Below, one piece after another: positions 17,096-26,366 of a stretch of 64,000 bases of DNA (position 1 is the stretch's first letter; every line of letters begins with the position of its first letter). The stretch comes from Shewanella sp. NFH-SH190041 (GTDB lineage: Bacteria > Pseudomonadota > Gammaproteobacteria > Enterobacterales > Shewanellaceae), in contig NZ_AP026070.1 in NCBI RefSeq assembly GCF_024363255.1, positions 496,001 to 560,000 of the forward strand. Direction: 5' to 3'. The notes under the pieces are model-generated. The model was not told where the DNA came from. It was given only the letters and a program-made list of their open reading frames with translations, and searched no databases. Position numbers and translations under genes: made by a program.

Positions 17096-17833
17096 TTATC
17101 TTGTTGGGGTATATTCGATTTCTGGATATGGCTGAATATCTAATAAGTTATCTGTTGGGTTGTAACTATTTCTTATTGCGTTATCAATTTCTTTCGCTCT
17201 AGCCAGAGTGATTCTTTTTATCTCAACTTCTAAATCGTCGTAAACGGAGAAACTCCCTCCAAGCCATCTTGCTGGTGCATTTAAGCAAAATATTGCAATA
17301 CAAAGTGCAGCAAGGAAGGTTAAGCACATAGCAAAAGTGTCCCACTTTAGCACTTCATTAACGAAGAATGCTGCCAAAGATGCAATTGCAATAACTGAGG
17401 CTATATGCAGAAAGTCAATAATACTACCCCAAAGTCGACGTAGAGAGCTCCATCCGCTAACTATTGTACAAACTTTTTTATTTTCTACTTTACCAAGAGT
17501 GTGGAGTTCATCTGTATCATGAATATATACGGCATAAGGATATAAGTATCCATCATTCGTATAATAGAATAATGTTATAGCGCTCTGAGAAGGTACATTT
17601 ACTTTTCCAGATTTAACGACAGATTTTACCTTTCCATTAGCCATACGCACATTGATAGTCGTGTGGTAAGAAGTTGAACTAGTCGTATGATTATTTCTGG
17701 TTGATGTTGTGGTTATGGATTCTACTGAACCACCGGCATAAATACCTGTTAAAGTATCTAACTCACCTTGAAAACACTTTCCCTTAATATCAAGGCTATA
17801 AGGGAAGCTATTGAAATTCATAATTAAACTCAT
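17096..17833 (-). CDS. Hypothetical membrane protein, two predicted helices
   Basis: I do not recognise a family. The 245-residue protein has a Ser/Thr-rich N-terminal part (SITTTSTRNNHTTSSTSYHTTINV) followed by strand-like sequence (GYLYPYAVYIHDTDELHTLGKV). Two adjacent membrane helices lie near residues 140-185 (IIDFLHIASVIAIASLAAFF, MCLTFLAALCIAIFCL), and a charged C-terminal tail follows. No good ribosome site is visible before either candidate start (17833 or 17821). Base composition is AT-rich like the surrounding accessory DNA. The alternation of a small soluble part and a helical hairpin resembles some phage or T6SS-neighbour proteins, but nothing here proves that. Confidence 0.6.
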   Translation of the reverse strand: MSLIMNFNSFPYSLDIKGKCFQGELDTLTGIYAGGSVESITTTSTRNNHTTSSTSYHTTINVRMANGKVKSVVKSGKVNVPSQSAITLFYYTNDGYLYPYAVYIHDTDELHTLGKVENKKVCTIVSGWSSLRRLWGSIIDFLHIASVIAIASLAAFFVNEVLKWDTFAMCLTFLAALCIAIFCLNAPARWLGGSFSVYDDLEVEIKRITLARAKEIDNAIRNSYNPTDNLLDIQPYPEIEYTPTR

Positions 17834-18337
17834 TGTTATGATTAAAATAAAAAGGAGGATTATTCTGTTATGTAGGTTACTTTATTAAAATAAATTTAAG
17901 TAAGTAAAATATAATTATATTGATTTAATAATCATATATCTAGAGCAATATGATTATATGGGATGTATATCGAAGTTTTATTGGGAATATTCTTAATAAT
18001 CATAATGATATGTGGAATAATGTTTTATTGTCTTATCAGTGTGGGTAATGAGAATTATTTTAAATAGTATAAATGAAGGTGAATAGCCTTTACATACTAA
18101 CTTGATTGATACTATATACATGATATTTAATGAGGTTTGTTGTTCTGGATACTTTTTATTGTGAAACCAGTCATATCACTTAAATTTTGTTGTTGGGTAT
18201 GTCAGATTGTGTAAGTTAGTCTGTAATTAGCTAATTTCAGGTAGAGAGTATTTTGTGGAAATATATGCCATATTAGGATTATTGTTAATTTATAGCTGAC
18301 AGGTGTTCGTGATGCTCTTATTGGTGAGTTTAATTCA
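17834..18337. other. AT-rich gap, no gene seen
   Basis: About 500 bp of AT-rich DNA between two accessory genes. A good AGGAGG followed by ATG-TAG at 17852-17877 leads only to an immediate stop. No tRNA, repeat or terminator was recognised. Confidence 0.55.
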
Positions 18338-18593
18338 ATGAGTATAAATTTGTCCTTACAAAATAAAAGCAAAAAGAATATAGCTAAAACGATTAGTTCT
18401 GTTTTATTTTTAACTGCAATGATGAGTTATTTTTTCTACGACTGGATCGAAGCATTGAATGCAGTAAGCTTATTAAAAAGTCATATAAAGTATTCAGTTG
18501 CATCTCCATTTGGCGCTTTTTTATCTCTTGGTATATGTATCTGGGCTTGGCCAGCTTTTTTTGTGGCTTTAAATTATAATATATCAATAAATA

Positions 18594-19569
18594 ACATGCC
18601 TATGCACCTCGGTCAGTTTGGGCGTAATATAGAACCATAAATCGCTTCTTGTGGAGGGTTTTATGATGAACATGTCAGAAATGAGCTTTATAGATTGGCA
18701 ACGTCAATTTCATTCAGAAAATGCCTGTCTTGATTACCTGAAAATGCAGCGATGGCCGGATGGATTTATCTGCCCTAAATGTGGTCATCGTCAAGCCTAT
18801 CAAATCCATACCCGTGAGCTTTATGAATGCTGTCAGTGCCATAAGCAAACATCCGTGACATCTGACACGCTGTTTCACGGCACGCATATCCCGCTGTCTA
18901 AATGGTTTACGGCCATTTATTTTATAGGGTCAGACAAAGGCGGAATATCAGCATTACGGCTCAAAAAGCTCATTGAAGTTAACTGGCGAACGGCAAGGTT
19001 GATACTGAAAAAATTGCGTATCGCAATGGGGCACAGAGACAGACTGTATTGGTTATCTGGCAACATAGAATTGGATGATTGCTTGGTTGGCGGCAAACAA
19101 AAAGGTAAACGTGGTCGAGGCGCGGCAGGGAAAACACCGATAATTGTGGCCGTTGAAACCCAAGGTGAACGAGCCGGCTATATTGCCATGCAGGCTGTTA
19201 ACCGTATCAGCCACCAAAGTGTCGAGCAATTTGTGCAAGCGCATATTCTCCCCAATCAATATGTTCGCTCAGATGGGCTACGTGCATTGACTATCATTGA
19301 TAAAACCCAGCATCACGAAGCCAGAGTGACGCCGAAAGAATTGGTTGATGAGTGGCTCCCGTGGGTACATATCGCCATTAGCAACCTGAAAACATTTATT
19401 CAGGGCACATTCCACGGAATATCCAAAAAATATGTACAGGAATACCTCAATGAGTTCATTTATCGTTTTAATCGCAGAAGAATAGAAAAACAAATTCCTA
19501 TGCGGCTGTTAAATATAGCTATTTTTCATTCACCTATGAACTCATGCTGAGCAAAGTGCATAGGCATGT
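18594..19569 (+). mobile_element. IS1595-family (ISXO2-like) insertion sequence, 976 bp
   Basis: Perfect 14-bp terminal inverted repeats ACATGCCTATGCAC (18594-18607) and GTGCATAGGCATGT (19556-19569) enclose a single transposase gene. Flanks are AT-rich (AATAAATA left, AAAATAAT right). An exact 8-bp target duplication is not evident, so the true ends may differ by a base or two, or the duplication has decayed. Confidence 0.85.
18663..19550 (+). CDS. IS1595-family (ISXO2-like) transposase
   Basis: An N-terminal zinc ribbon (CPKCGHRQ, CCQCHKQT at about residues 35-65) is followed by the ISXO2-like DDE-type domain (ELDDCLVGGKQKGKRGRG, then IIVAVETQG and YVRSDGLRAL) and an HxxISNLK-type segment. 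It is full length at about 296 residues. The start at 18663 follows GGAGGG by 4 nt. The gene appears intact, so the copy could still be active. Confidence 0.9.
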   Translation: MMNMSEMSFIDWQRQFHSENACLDYLKMQRWPDGFICPKCGHRQAYQIHTRELYECCQCHKQTSVTSDTLFHGTHIPLSKWFTAIYFIGSDKGGISALRLKKLIEVNWRTARLILKKLRIAMGHRDRLYWLSGNIELDDCLVGGKQKGKRGRGAAGKTPIIVAVETQGERAGYIAMQAVNRISHQSVEQFVQAHILPNQYVRSDGLRALTIIDKTQHHEARVTPKELVDEWLPWVHIAISNLKTFIQGTFHGISKKYVQEYLNEFIYRFNRRRIEKQIPMRLLNIAIFHSPMNSC

Positions 19570-19821
19570 AAAATAATAATCACTTTTTTTATGATAGGAA
19601 TTATTGCTTCTTATTTATCATATCAATTTGTCAATAATAATCTTGTGGCTAAAGGATATTTGGTAAAAACTAAAGTTACAAATGTCAATATGTATGTAAC
19701 CTACACAAAGATATTAAAATAATATTTGGTATTGCACCTATTTGGTACACAAAAATTTATTGTTAGGTACTGTCGAAACAGAGATAGTATTTGTTGGGGG
19801 GGATAAAAGACCCTAGAGATA

Positions 19822-19851
19822 GTTAAGGGGATTGTTTGCAATCCCCTTAAC
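19822..19851. repeat. Perfect 13-bp inverted repeat with 4-nt loop
   Basis: GTTAAGGGGATTG and CAATCCCCTTAAC flank TTTG. There is no T-tract on either side, so it is a weak terminator candidate. It lies in the 250-bp gap between the IS-split gene and the convergent thioredoxin gene and may mark an element end. Confidence 0.6.
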
Positions 19852-19975
19852 CCAGAACGTTTTCAGTTGTGATGTAGTTGAAGTAGTAATGATTATTTTA
19901 CTGCAGGTCACTCAACCTTGAGCGCGAAGCTCTCACATATGCAACCAAGCAGCGTTTTGGATCATTAAAACGATA

Positions 19976-20569
19976 TTACGACTGTGCTGCGGTCTTATGG
20001 GCATATTTTGCCATCAACTGATCCAGATAAGGTTGTACCCCTTTATCATCCCAGTGTAGGAAGCCGCGCATAAAGCCTACCAGATTACCGGCGCCATCGA
20101 AGACATAGGTGGCTGGCACTACGTTGGCGGGCATGATCAGTTCTACTTTTTTGGTTGGATCAGTCAGGGTTTCAAAGTTTTCAAAGCCGTGCTCCTGCAT
20201 AAAGGCGGGGATTATTTCTGGCTCAGCATCAATAGACAGGGAGAGAATGGCGATATCCTTGCCTTGATTATCTTTTCTCAGCTGCTGCAGCGCTGGAATT
20301 TCTTTCAGGCAAGGTGGACACCAGGTGGCCCACAGGTTTAGCAGTAGTAATTTACCACGGTAGTCACTGATTTTGACCTCTTTACCTTTGAGATCCGTAA
20401 AGCTGATGTCCTTAACGATGCGGGCATTTTGCATTTCGATAAAGCCGGTCATCTGCATCGGCTTAGGGATCGGCTCGCCGGTGTGATAAGCCTTGTTCTG
20501 CAGCGTATGGGCGTTGACACTCAGGCTGGCGGCGACCAGTGTCAGGCTGAGACAAAGTTTTCTGATCAT
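19976..20569 (-). CDS. sirG: TlpA/CcmG-like thioredoxin of the sulfite reductase cluster
   Basis: Periplasmic thiol-disulfide reductase that keeps apocytochrome cysteines reduced for haem attachment. It has a signal peptide (LCLSLTLVAASLSVNA), a thioredoxin fold with the active site WCPPC (LLLLNLWATWCPPCLKE) and the conserved cis-Pro region (NVVPATYVFD). The ATG overlaps the stop of the CcmF-CcmH gene by 4 bp, so the two are co-transcribed. The symbol follows the S. oneidensis sirEFG haem-lyase naming as I remember it; the thioredoxin family call is firm and the letter less so. Confidence 0.8.
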   Translation of the reverse strand: MIRKLCLSLTLVAASLSVNAHTLQNKAYHTGEPIPKPMQMTGFIEMQNARIVKDISFTDLKGKEVKISDYRGKLLLLNLWATWCPPCLKEIPALQQLRKDNQGKDIAILSLSIDAEPEIIPAFMQEHGFENFETLTDPTKKVELIMPANVVPATYVFDGAGNLVGFMRGFLHWDDKGVQPYLDQLMAKYAHKTAAQS

Positions 20570-22980
20570 CTTGTATTCCTTGGGTTTTCACTGTGATTTA
20601 AAGGTGATGTTTTCGCGCGGCGCACAAACACGACGCAAGTGCCAACTGCCAGCAGTAACAGCAGGCCGGGGCCGAACCAGAGCAGGGCGGTACCACCGCT
20701 CAGACCCGGGCTATAACGGATTTTTTCGCCATAGCGGGCGGTTAGGTAATCAATAATGTCGTCTTTGGTTTTCCCCTCATCCAGTAGCCGAAAAATATGG
20801 CCTTTTAGCTCATTGGCAATTTGGGCGTTGGAGTCAAACAGGCTTTGGTTAACGGACATGGGGCAGCGCAGCTCCCGAGCTATCTCAAAGCCGAGATCTT
20901 TTTTCTGCGCAGGGGTGTAGAGCACATCCCCATTGGTGAGATTGGCCGCTTCTGCCGTGGCGATAAACAGCACGCCGATGACGAGGGCCGCCATCAGCCC
21001 CACAGATACTTTGCGGATAAGTTGTTTCATGCCCGGGTCTACCGTGTGATTTGTCGTGGTTGAGGATTCTGATATCTCTACCGGTTGACGACGACGGCGG
21101 GGCAGTGTGCACAGCAGGCCGCCAAGCATCATTAAGCCGCCCCCCAGCCATATCCAGCTGGCTAGGGGTTTGATGGCGATACGGATCAGGTATTCGGTGT
21201 CAGACAGTTGCACGCCTTTGGAAACGTACAGATCCCGCAAGAAGCCATGATCAATACCGGCCTGAGACATCTGCATTCCATTGGTTTTAAAGGTTTGGCG
21301 TTGAGGGAAGATATAGCCTTGGGGCTGCTCTTCACTGTCTAGCACGGCAATGCGGGCCTGCAGCGCGGTATAGGCAGGTGTTGTCACTTGCTCGGTCGCT
21401 TCATAGACAAAGATAAAGTCACCCAGCGGTTTACCCTGTCCCGGCCCCATGCGCAGCATGGCTTCTTCTTCGTAATTAGATACAGCCGTCGCACCAATAA
21501 TGGCAATCGCCGCGCCAAAGTGAGCCAGATACATGCCGCTACGGCGACAACTGAGGCGACCTTTATCCAGCAGCAGATTGAGTGCTAAACACCCCAGTAG
21601 CCAGATAGCTGAAGCAGTACCAAGCCAGAGGAAATGGTTAAGGGGATCTTTATGCTGGCTACACAGTACGGTCGCCAGTGTGATGCTAACGAGTGCCAGC
21701 AGTATCAGAGGCTGGGTGCGTAACTGTTTATCCCGACGCCACTGCAACATGGGAGTGATCCCCATCAGCAGCACGGTGACAAAGGTCAGTGGCACAAAAA
21801 TACTGTTGAAGTAGGGAGCGCCAACGGAAATGGTGCCAAGGCCTGCCAGCTCAAATAGTAGTGGATAGAAGGTACCCAGGAGTACGGACAGTGCGGTCAC
21901 CACTAAGACGGCAATGCCCATTAGCATCAGGCTGTCTTTAGATTTGAGGCTGAAATCCAGTGGCTGACGGAACTGCTCACCGCGCAGGGCAAATAGTAGT
22001 AGCGCACCCGCGGCAAAGATCACCAGTAGCGACAGAATAGACATGCCCCGGGTGGGATCTGAAGCAAAGGCATGCACTGATTGCACAATCCCGGAGCGAA
22101 CCAAGAAGGTTCCCAGCAAGCTGAGGGAAAAAGCCAGCAGACACAGTAATAGGGTTGTCAGTTGCAGGCCATCGCGTTTTTCGGTGACGATAACCGAGTG
22201 TAGCAACGCCGTGGCAACCAGCCAGGGAATAAAGGAGGAGTTTTCCACCGGATCCCAGAACCACCATCCACCCCAGCCCAGCTCGTTATAGGCCCACCAT
22301 GAGCCGAAAGCATTACCTCCGGTCAGAAATACCCAGGCAATCAATACCCAGGGGCGCAAGTAGCCAGCGTGGGCTCGGGTGAGTTTACCGCCCAGCAATG
22401 CCGCCATGGCTGCTGCAAAGGTGATGGTCAGGCCAACATAGCCGAGGAACAGCAGCGGCGGGTGCAGAATGAGGCCGATATCCTGCAATATGGGGTTTAG
22501 ATCGCGGCCTTCAATGGGAATATTGGGCAGGTTGCGGGCAAACGGGTTGCTGGTAAACAGCAAAAACAGGTTAAAGCCGGTGACAATCATCCCCAGTACC
22601 GCCTGTTGACGGGCGATAAAGGCTTTGTCGGTATACTTGGGATTCAAGGCAATTAACGCCGCCCACAGGGCAATAAGCATGACCCACATCAGCATGGAGC
22701 CTTCATGGCTGCCCCAGACCGCGGCGATTTTATAGTACCAAGCCAGTTGGGTATTGGAGTGGTTGGCAACATAACTGATGGAGAAATCATCATTGAGAAA
22801 GCCCCAGCCCAGACAGCTAATCGCGCCCAGCAGCGCTAGTGCCATGGCGCCACTTAATACCGGCGTATAACTGCGCAGGTACAGGTTGTCTTTTACTGTG
22901 CCGTAAAGGGGAACGACGGCCAGCAGTATGGCCAGAGCGGTACTGATGATCAGTAACAGGTGTCCGATTTCTGCAATCAT
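20566..22980 (-). CDS. sirE: CcmF-CcmH fusion haem lyase for sulfite reductase
   Basis: 804-residue inner-membrane protein. Residues 1 to about 640 are CcmF: many helices, the WWD-type haem-handling motif WAYNELGWGGWWFWDPVENSS, plus LHPPLLFLGYVG. After a Thr-rich linker (SSTTTNHTVDPG) comes a complete CcmH unit with its own signal-like helix (MKQLIRKVSVGLMAALVIGV) and a C-terminal helix. In related species CcmF and CcmH are usually separate proteins. The CcmH active site reads LRCPMSVNQ, where LRCPxCQNQ is usual, so the second Cys is Ser. ATG 22980 has AGAGGA upstream. It is divergent from sirA, and attachment of the CX15CH haem of SirA is the inferred task. Confidence 0.88.
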   Translation of the reverse strand: MIAEIGHLLLIISTALAILLAVVPLYGTVKDNLYLRSYTPVLSGAMALALLGAISCLGWGFLNDDFSISYVANHSNTQLAWYYKIAAVWGSHEGSMLMWVMLIALWAALIALNPKYTDKAFIARQQAVLGMIVTGFNLFLLFTSNPFARNLPNIPIEGRDLNPILQDIGLILHPPLLFLGYVGLTITFAAAMAALLGGKLTRAHAGYLRPWVLIAWVFLTGGNAFGSWWAYNELGWGGWWFWDPVENSSFIPWLVATALLHSVIVTEKRDGLQLTTLLLCLLAFSLSLLGTFLVRSGIVQSVHAFASDPTRGMSILSLLVIFAAGALLLFALRGEQFRQPLDFSLKSKDSLMLMGIAVLVVTALSVLLGTFYPLLFELAGLGTISVGAPYFNSIFVPLTFVTVLLMGITPMLQWRRDKQLRTQPLILLALVSITLATVLCSQHKDPLNHFLWLGTASAIWLLGCLALNLLLDKGRLSCRRSGMYLAHFGAAIAIIGATAVSNYEEEAMLRMGPGQGKPLGDFIFVYEATEQVTTPAYTALQARIAVLDSEEQPQGYIFPQRQTFKTNGMQMSQAGIDHGFLRDLYVSKGVQLSDTEYLIRIAIKPLASWIWLGGGLMMLGGLLCTLPRRRRQPVEISESSTTTNHTVDPGMKQLIRKVSVGLMAALVIGVLFIATAEAANLTNGDVLYTPAQKKDLGFEIARELRCPMSVNQSLFDSNAQIANELKGHIFRLLDEGKTKDDIIDYLTARYGEKIRYSPGLSGGTALLWFGPGLLLLLAVGTCVVFVRRAKTSPLNHSENPRNTR

Positions 22981-23673
22981 GATGTTCCTCTGGCTGCCGG
23001 TTCAGCCTATCTATGCCCGGTATCGATTACGGTGCCACCCTCTTGTTGCAATAACCGTGCATCGCGAACAATGCCGCACGAGTAAAGTGCATAAAAAGGA
23101 GGTCACTTATATTTCCCGGAAAATGAGTCCGGCAATTCAATATTTAAATATCAGGAAATAAAGCCAACAATTTATTTTCAATATGCAATTAAATGTATCT
23201 TTAATGCGATTTATATAGCTTAAAAATAAGAGTGAGATATATATACCGTTTCCCGTGCATATGGGGGTTAATTCACATAAGGTGGCTAGTGCGATTTTCA
23301 ATTTCATTTGCTTTGGTTTTGCAGGGTATATGAAAGCCTGCTGTTTTAATGTGATCTTGTTTTATTAATTTATTGCCCCGATTCGCGCTTCAGTCTTTTT
23401 TATACTTCCATTGTGTTGTTTTTATAATTTTATATCTAAAAATAGCGCTTTTATTTGTGAAATAAAATCTTAACCTTTCAATTAAGTGCTTGTTTTTATT
23501 AGCGGTTTATTGTTTTTATAACTGCAAATAAATCAGTGGGTTTTATTTGTGCGCCAGCGCAGATTTTTTCACGTTTCTTTATGAAGAATACGCCTTGCTC
23601 AAGTGTTTATGTCGTTCGGTGAACTGTCGGGTTCAGTGAAAAAATAAAACTAATGAAAAGTTAGGAGTGAATG
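22981..23673. promoter_or_regulatory. Divergent control region of the sulfite respiration genes
   Basis: About 690 bp of AT-rich DNA separating the haem-lyase genes from sirA, with no supported gene. Imperfect CRP-like half sites (TGTGA at 23351 and 23456) are visible, but none is a convincing full operator. Its length suggests more than one regulator. Confidence 0.5.
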
Positions 23674-25713
23674 ATGAAACGATGGAAACACAAAACAGCG
23701 CTCAGCGTGTTGTTTTGTTTTGGCGCTGCTGCCAGTACTACCGCTCTGGCTGCCAAGCCTGGTGAGCCAGGTTATGGAACCAAGGAAATGGGCGTTTCCG
23801 CTCAGAAGACTATCGCCAATCCCGATCTGACAGAAGCAGATAAAGGCGTTAAAACTTTGCAGGATTATATTGTTCAGGAAAAAGAACTGTTTGACTTCTT
23901 ATTCCAGAACCACCCTGTATTTAAATATCACGAAGAAGGCCGTTTACTCGGTACTTATAAGATTTCTGACCGCGGTGAAGAATACCTGGATCAGGGTAAC
24001 AGCCAGAAGTACTCCAAGTACAAAGGCCGCCCAATGGCGATTCAGTACCGCTTGGGTGAAAAATCAATTCTGGATTACCCCAACAAGTTTGTTGGCCCAG
24101 AGAAGTGTGGTGAGTGTCACGCAGCCCAGTATGAAAAATGGAGCCGCAGCCGTCACGCCAAGACCATTCGCTTCCCTGGTGAGCACCCTGAAGTAGACAA
24201 TGATCTGGAACAAACCATGTATGAGACCAAGGATACTTCTATCCTGGCTGATGGTATTACTCCAGATGCAATCTACGCCACAGTGGGTACTCCACGTACC
24301 AAGTATGGCTTTATTGATGCTTGGCTGGTGCGCGGTACTTACCACATCCGTGACGGTCTACTGAAAGATGGCACAGGCACCATGGTGGCCGGTGGTAACC
24401 AGTTCTCCCGTGGTTGGGCTGAGTGGCTGACCCCTGAAAAAGCGAAAGAAATTGCGCAAATCATTCCTGGCTTCCCAACCAAGCTGGAAGAATTTGGCCC
24501 AACCAGTTCTCACCAGTGGGGTATGACCTCATACGGTGCTAAGTACGAGAAAGAGTTCCTGTTCCAGCCTGCGTCTTCTTACTGCGAGGTGTGCCATACC
24601 TTTAAGTTTGACTTCAAGAGCAAGGATGAGTTCTTCGCTGCACTGGGTGACCCGAAAGAGCTGCAAAAACACACTATCTCTCGCGGTATCGCCTGTGAAG
24701 AGTGTCACGGTGCTGGCGGCCACTTAGATGGCGGTATCGGTGGCGGCATGCCATCTAACTGTGAACGTTGTCACCAGCGCTTCAACTTTGTTGATGAATT
24801 GGTCGGTGCAGAAGGCAGTGACGACAAGCTGGAATACGCATTTGGCGTGAAGATGAAGTCTTCTTGCCCATCATGCGGTACTGAAGGTTCTCAGATGTTC
24901 TCTTCTATGCACTATGACAAGGGTATGCGTTGTGCGACCTGTCACGATCCACACGAAGTGACTGGTAACGATTGGAAATCTACCCACACCCGCCCTGCGA
25001 TGAAGAAAGACTGTCAGGATTGTCACGAAGCACAGAAGACCATTGCTGACAACAGCAAGACCCACAGTGAGCAAAGCTGTTCTTCTTGTCACATGCCAAA
25101 CACTGGCTCATGTGAAAACTTCGCCGGTATCCAGTATCCAGATATGGCCGGTTTCGACGCGGTACGTAAGTCCCACGCGTGGAAGATTGACGTTCACCCA
25201 ACCCGTAAGATGTTGAATCCGCCAGAAGGCAAGCCACGTGACTCTTCCGTTAAAGGCTGGACTATGGCCAAGGATGAGAACGGTCACCACTACCTGGATC
25301 TGATGTGGTCTTGTGCTCGCACTGCTATCTCTGACCATGACGTAGTTGACAACAAAGGTTGTCACAGCCCATTCCAGTCTGAACTGGAAAAAGGTCTGCA
25401 CTACGAAGATCAGATGGAAATCTACGGTGAAGTGCAGAAGTGGCAGAAGCCTATCAAGGACACCTTCGCCCAGGTTGAGCAGGCCATCGAGCGTATTGAT
25501 CAGCTGATGGAAGTGACCAAGCTGAGCAACGAGCAGAAGACTCAGATCTACATGCTGACTGAAAAAGCACAGGAAGCACTGGACCTGATTAAGGCTGACG
25601 GCTCTTGGGGTGTTCACGGTCCTCGCTACACCAAGAAACGTATCGATGCGGCGCTGACTTATGTCACCCAGGCTCAAGCCATCATCGACGGTTCTCTGAC
25701 CGCTAAGAAGTAA
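23674..25713 (+). CDS. sirA: SirA/MccA octaheme sulfite reductase
   Basis: Periplasmic c-type cytochrome that reduces sulfite to sulfide as a terminal respiratory reductase. It has a signal peptide ending ALAA. Seven CXXCH haem sites: CGECH 145-149, CEVCH 304-308, CEECH 341-345, CERCH 363-367, CATCH 420-424, CQDCH 447-451, CSSCH 469-473. The eighth is CX15CH (C547 ... C563-H564), the hallmark of the MccA/SirA family, in which it holds the active-site haem. Three further cysteines (C398, C401, C480) are free of haem motifs and include candidates for the copper ligands known in Wolinella MccA. Codon use is biased to C-ending codons, suggesting high expression. ATG 23674 is preferred because AGGAG is 6 nt upstream. 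Confidence 0.95.
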   Translation: MKRWKHKTALSVLFCFGAAASTTALAAKPGEPGYGTKEMGVSAQKTIANPDLTEADKGVKTLQDYIVQEKELFDFLFQNHPVFKYHEEGRLLGTYKISDRGEEYLDQGNSQKYSKYKGRPMAIQYRLGEKSILDYPNKFVGPEKCGECHAAQYEKWSRSRHAKTIRFPGEHPEVDNDLEQTMYETKDTSILADGITPDAIYATVGTPRTKYGFIDAWLVRGTYHIRDGLLKDGTGTMVAGGNQFSRGWAEWLTPEKAKEIAQIIPGFPTKLEEFGPTSSHQWGMTSYGAKYEKEFLFQPASSYCEVCHTFKFDFKSKDEFFAALGDPKELQKHTISRGIACEECHGAGGHLDGGIGGGMPSNCERCHQRFNFVDELVGAEGSDDKLEYAFGVKMKSSCPSCGTEGSQMFSSMHYDKGMRCATCHDPHEVTGNDWKSTHTRPAMKKDCQDCHEAQKTIADNSKTHSEQSCSSCHMPNTGSCENFAGIQYPDMAGFDAVRKSHAWKIDVHPTRKMLNPPEGKPRDSSVKGWTMAKDENGHHYLDLMWSCARTAISDHDVVDNKGCHSPFQSELEKGLHYEDQMEIYGEVQKWQKPIKDTFAQVEQAIERIDQLMEVTKLSNEQKTQIYMLTEKAQEALDLIKADGSWGVHGPRYTKKRIDAALTYVTQAQAIIDGSLTAKK

Positions 25714-25755
25714 CGCTGAACTGCGGGAGGGCTCGCCCTCCCAAGGTGACGACCC

Positions 25756-25790
25756 GCCCCGGCAGTGCTGCTGCCTTGCCGGGGCTTTTA
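25756..25790 (+). terminator. Terminator between sirA and the accessory genes
   Basis: GCCCCGGC/GCCGGGGC stem with a 14-nt loop followed by TTTTA, preceded at 25725-25742 by a second tight hairpin (GGGAGGGC-TC-GCCCTCCC). Partial termination here would yield more sirA than downstream mRNA. Confidence 0.75.
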
Positions 25791-25810
25791 TCAGGTACAT
25801 GGAAAACACT

Positions 25811-26239
25811 ATGCCCAAGTTATTGAAACAGTTCTTTCTTTCTCTGACCTTGCTGTTAACAGCCAGCCATTGTTTGGCCGGTGCTGGCGGCGAATTAACC
25901 CCGGCAGTGGTACATGACTTGAACCCGAAATATATCAGTCTGCTGGAAGGGGAGTCCCTTCATAAACAAGGTGATGTTTATTTTTTCGATGTAAATACGC
26001 TGGAGATTTGGGCTGAGGGCTATATCCCTGGTGCGGTTTTTTTCAATGTGAAGCATTGGAGAGACTTACTTCCAAAAAATAAAGCTGCCCAGATGGTGTT
26101 TTACTGCGCCAATCGTCTGTGTACCGCCAGTGTGGTGGCGGCACGGGAGGTGATGAAACTGGGCTACACCAATGTAATGCAGATGCCTGATGGCATCTAT
26201 GGCTGGCGGATGTCCGGCCGGGCTCATGAGGTGCCTTAA
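25811..26239 (+). CDS. Periplasmic rhodanese-like protein
   Basis: Single-domain rhodanese with a signal peptide (FFLSLTLLLTASHCLAG). The fold is visible from VYFFDVNTLEIWAEGYIPGAVFFNV to the active-site region FYCANRLCTASVVAA, which has the catalytic Cys and an unusual extra Cys in the loop. It probably handles sulfur near SirA, but its substrate is unknown. ATG 25811 sits at the start of the basic signal-peptide region with GGA 7 nt upstream; ATG 25799 is an alternative. First gene after the sirA terminator. Confidence 0.8.
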   Translation: MPKLLKQFFLSLTLLLTASHCLAGAGGELTPAVVHDLNPKYISLLEGESLHKQGDVYFFDVNTLEIWAEGYIPGAVFFNVKHWRDLLPKNKAAQMVFYCANRLCTASVVAAREVMKLGYTNVMQMPDGIYGWRMSGRAHEVP

Positions 26240-26288
26240 GCCGCAGGCATTTGTACTGAATTGAGCTTGAAACAGGGAAAACTGACAT

Positions 26289-26332
26289 GTGCTTCGATGG
26301 GGTTGCCCCCGGTGGAACCCCGATGCGAGCAC
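26289..26332 (+). other. Structured leader hairpin before the FKBP gene
   Basis: GTGCT/AGCAC and GGGGTT/AACCCC stems nest around GCCCCCGGTGG, 35 bp before the FKBP start. It has no T-tract, so it is more likely an mRNA-stability or leader structure than a terminator. Confidence 0.4.
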
Positions 26333-26366
26333 CTCAACACTGAATTGTTACCTAGAGAGTTTGCTG

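Larger units (their letters stand above)
18338..19722 (+). pseudogene. Small membrane protein split by IS1595-type insertion
   Basis: The left part (18338-18593) encodes MSINLSLQNKSKK, then helices (ISSVLFLTAMMSYFFYDWI, FGAFLSLGICIWAWPAFFVA) up to YNISINN, where the insertion begins. On the far side (from 19570) the plus-strand frame continues KIIITFFMIGIIASYLSYQF, then NNNLVAKGYLVKTKVTNVN to a stop at 19722. Joining the two gives a protein of about 137 residues with three or four helices. The layout and the GYxVxxKxxxxxxxYV end recall DUF1240 proteins, but that link is weak. The IS reading-through adds a short alien tail to the left half. Confidence 0.65.

Noticed and set aside
17852..17877. 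Ribosome site AGGAGG followed by ATG-TAG
   Set aside because: Stops after one codon, so it encodes nothing.
22981..23673. CRP sites in the sirA control region
   Set aside because: Only half sites TGTGA are seen; the second halves are poor, so I list them only as weak hints.
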